This document shows positions 63,418 through 64,000 of a stretch of 64,000 bases of DNA, piece after piece (position 1 is the first letter of the stretch; each line of letters opens with the position of its first letter). A program made the translations under genes and the position numbers. This stretch comes from Oscillatoria nigro-viridis PCC 7112 (GTDB lineage Bacteria > Cyanobacteriota > Cyanobacteriia > Cyanobacteriales > Microcoleaceae), in NCBI RefSeq assembly GCF_000317475.1, contig NC_019729.1, forward strand, positions 3,734,501 through 3,798,500. Reading direction: 5' to 3'. The notes under the pieces are model-generated. The model had not been told where the DNA came from. It saw nothing but the letters and a program-made list of their open reading frames with translations, and ran no database searches.

Positions 63418-64000
63418 ATGTCCCAAAACTTGACAGCAAGCTGGAATGAAGCCCGCGAGGTTCCAAGTTTGCTCTTCGGCTGGAGTTTGTGCGGTTTATT
63501 GGTAATGGGATCGATCGCCCCTACTCCTGCTGCCGCACAGCTACCTACCTCCGAACAGAGTAACAGCAACAGCCCGATCGCTCAAACCGGTGCGATCGTC
63601 CGCCCCACGCTCAAATTGGGCAGCCGCGGCTCAGAAGTGATCGAACTCCAAGCTGCTCTTAAATTGTTGGGCTTTTACGCTGACACTGTAGACGGGATTT
63701 TCTCACAAAGCACCGCTAGAGCTGTGTCTCAGTTCCAGGAAGCAGCAGGCCTGCCTCCCGACGCCACAGTCGGTCAAGATACTTGGAACCGGCTGTTTCC
63801 GGCGGCTCCGAGCGCCATCCTCGAAAACCCGATCGCCAACGCTCCAGTAACTGCCGACAACTCAGAGATTAACCCCCAAGCGCAGCCAACCAATTTTCCG
63901 GTTTTAAGAAGACGAATGCGCGGGCAAGCAGTCAGAGATTTGCAAGAGCGGCTGCGGGCCAAGGGATTTTTGCGCGTGAGTGCTGACGGCGTGTTTGGCC
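63418..64000 (+). CDS. Peptidoglycan-binding domain protein (5' part)
   Basis: Starts at ATG 63418 (MSQNLTASWNEAREVPSLLF) and is open to the window end; at least 194 aa. An N-terminal hydrophobic segment (GWSLCGLLVMGSIAPTPAAAQ) looks like a signal peptide with an A-A-A/Q cleavage region. A first peptidoglycan_binding_1 domain has LKLGSRGSEVIELQAALKLL, GFYADTVDGIFSQSTARAVS and FQEAAGLPPDATVGQDTW. After a spacer a second one begins (RRRMRGQAVRDLQERLRAKG, FLRVSADGVFG). It probably binds the cell wall; any catalytic domain is beyond the window. Confidence 0.88.
   Translation, partial: MSQNLTASWNEAREVPSLLFGWSLCGLLVMGSIAPTPAAAQLPTSEQSNSNSPIAQTGAIVRPTLKLGSRGSEVIELQAALKLLGFYADTVDGIFSQSTARAVSQFQEAAGLPPDATVGQDTWNRLFPAAPSAILENPIANAPVTADNSEINPQAQPTNFPVLRRRMRGQAVRDLQERLRAKGFLRVSADGVFG

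Overview
This 64 kb window looks like chromosome from a filamentous non-heterocystous cyanobacterium of the Oscillatoriales type (Microcoleus, Oscillatoria or Kamptonema relatives). The reasons are the rubA-ycf48-psbEFLJ photosystem II cluster, the ndhC-K-J cluster of thylakoid NDH-1, very many GCGATCGC/CGATCG (HIP1-like) words, a GUN4-domain kinase, XisH/XisI, DUF3747/SLH remnants and many short dispersed intergenic repeats. The genus is inference; no rRNA is present.

Layout. 1-1.75 kb holds a small defence or toxin-antitoxin cluster: the start of an adenine-type DNA methyltransferase, a PIN toxin with its antitoxin, DUF4926, and HicAB. 1.9-5.8 kb is the photosynthetic core: ndhC-ndhK-ndhJ on minus, and rubredoxin, the PSII assembly factor Ycf48 and psbE-F-L-J on plus. 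6.1-8.3 kb is an FHA-PBP1 fusion. 8.4-10.3 kb is an IS607-type element (serine recombinase plus TnpB) abutting the 3' end of a haem-motif hybrid histidine kinase. 12.9-14.9 kb is a REC-kinase/NarL-type regulator pair. 16.9-24.7 kb holds two large RTX/adhesin-like proteins that share a duplicated 66-bp upstream block. 24.8-27.4 kb carries sirohaem/cobalamin genes (CobA, CbiX/SirB) and a manganese catalase. 27.6-29.2 kb is a Ser/Thr kinase-GUN4 fusion.

A tRNA-His gene (29.9 kb) is followed by a 1434-aa SF1 helicase overlapping an uncharacterised 296-aa partner, then the XisH/XisI pair behind a consensus promoter with a palindrome over its -10. This helicase-partner pair next to XisHI is the best candidate for an undescribed system, though its function is inference. 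36.2-37.6 kb is a decayed DUF3747-SLH gene. 38-44.7 kb is mainly housekeeping: prs, a YqeY-like gene, a kinase with a proline-rich tail, bioD and an M20 amidohydrolase. 39.3 and 45.1 kb carry copies of one non-autonomous element, the second next to a transposase remnant.

45.3-48.8 kb encodes a MacB-type permease and an HlyD-type adaptor whose coiled-coil hairpin has four 26-residue repeats on each arm. Then follow a membrane patatin-like protein, a catalytic/non-catalytic pair of M16 peptidases, a ferritin-like/haemerythrin protein, an SDR oxidoreductase, two SdrD-B-type repeat proteins, and the start of a peptidoglycan-binding-domain protein cut by the window end.

Genes that plausibly work together are ndhCKJ (NDH-1), rubA/ycf48/psbEFLJ (PSII biogenesis), CobA with CbiX (sirohaem), the REC-kinase with the NarL regulator, the two M16 subunits, HicAB, the PIN pair and XisHI. 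Functions were assigned by reading proteins and motifs; no database search was run.
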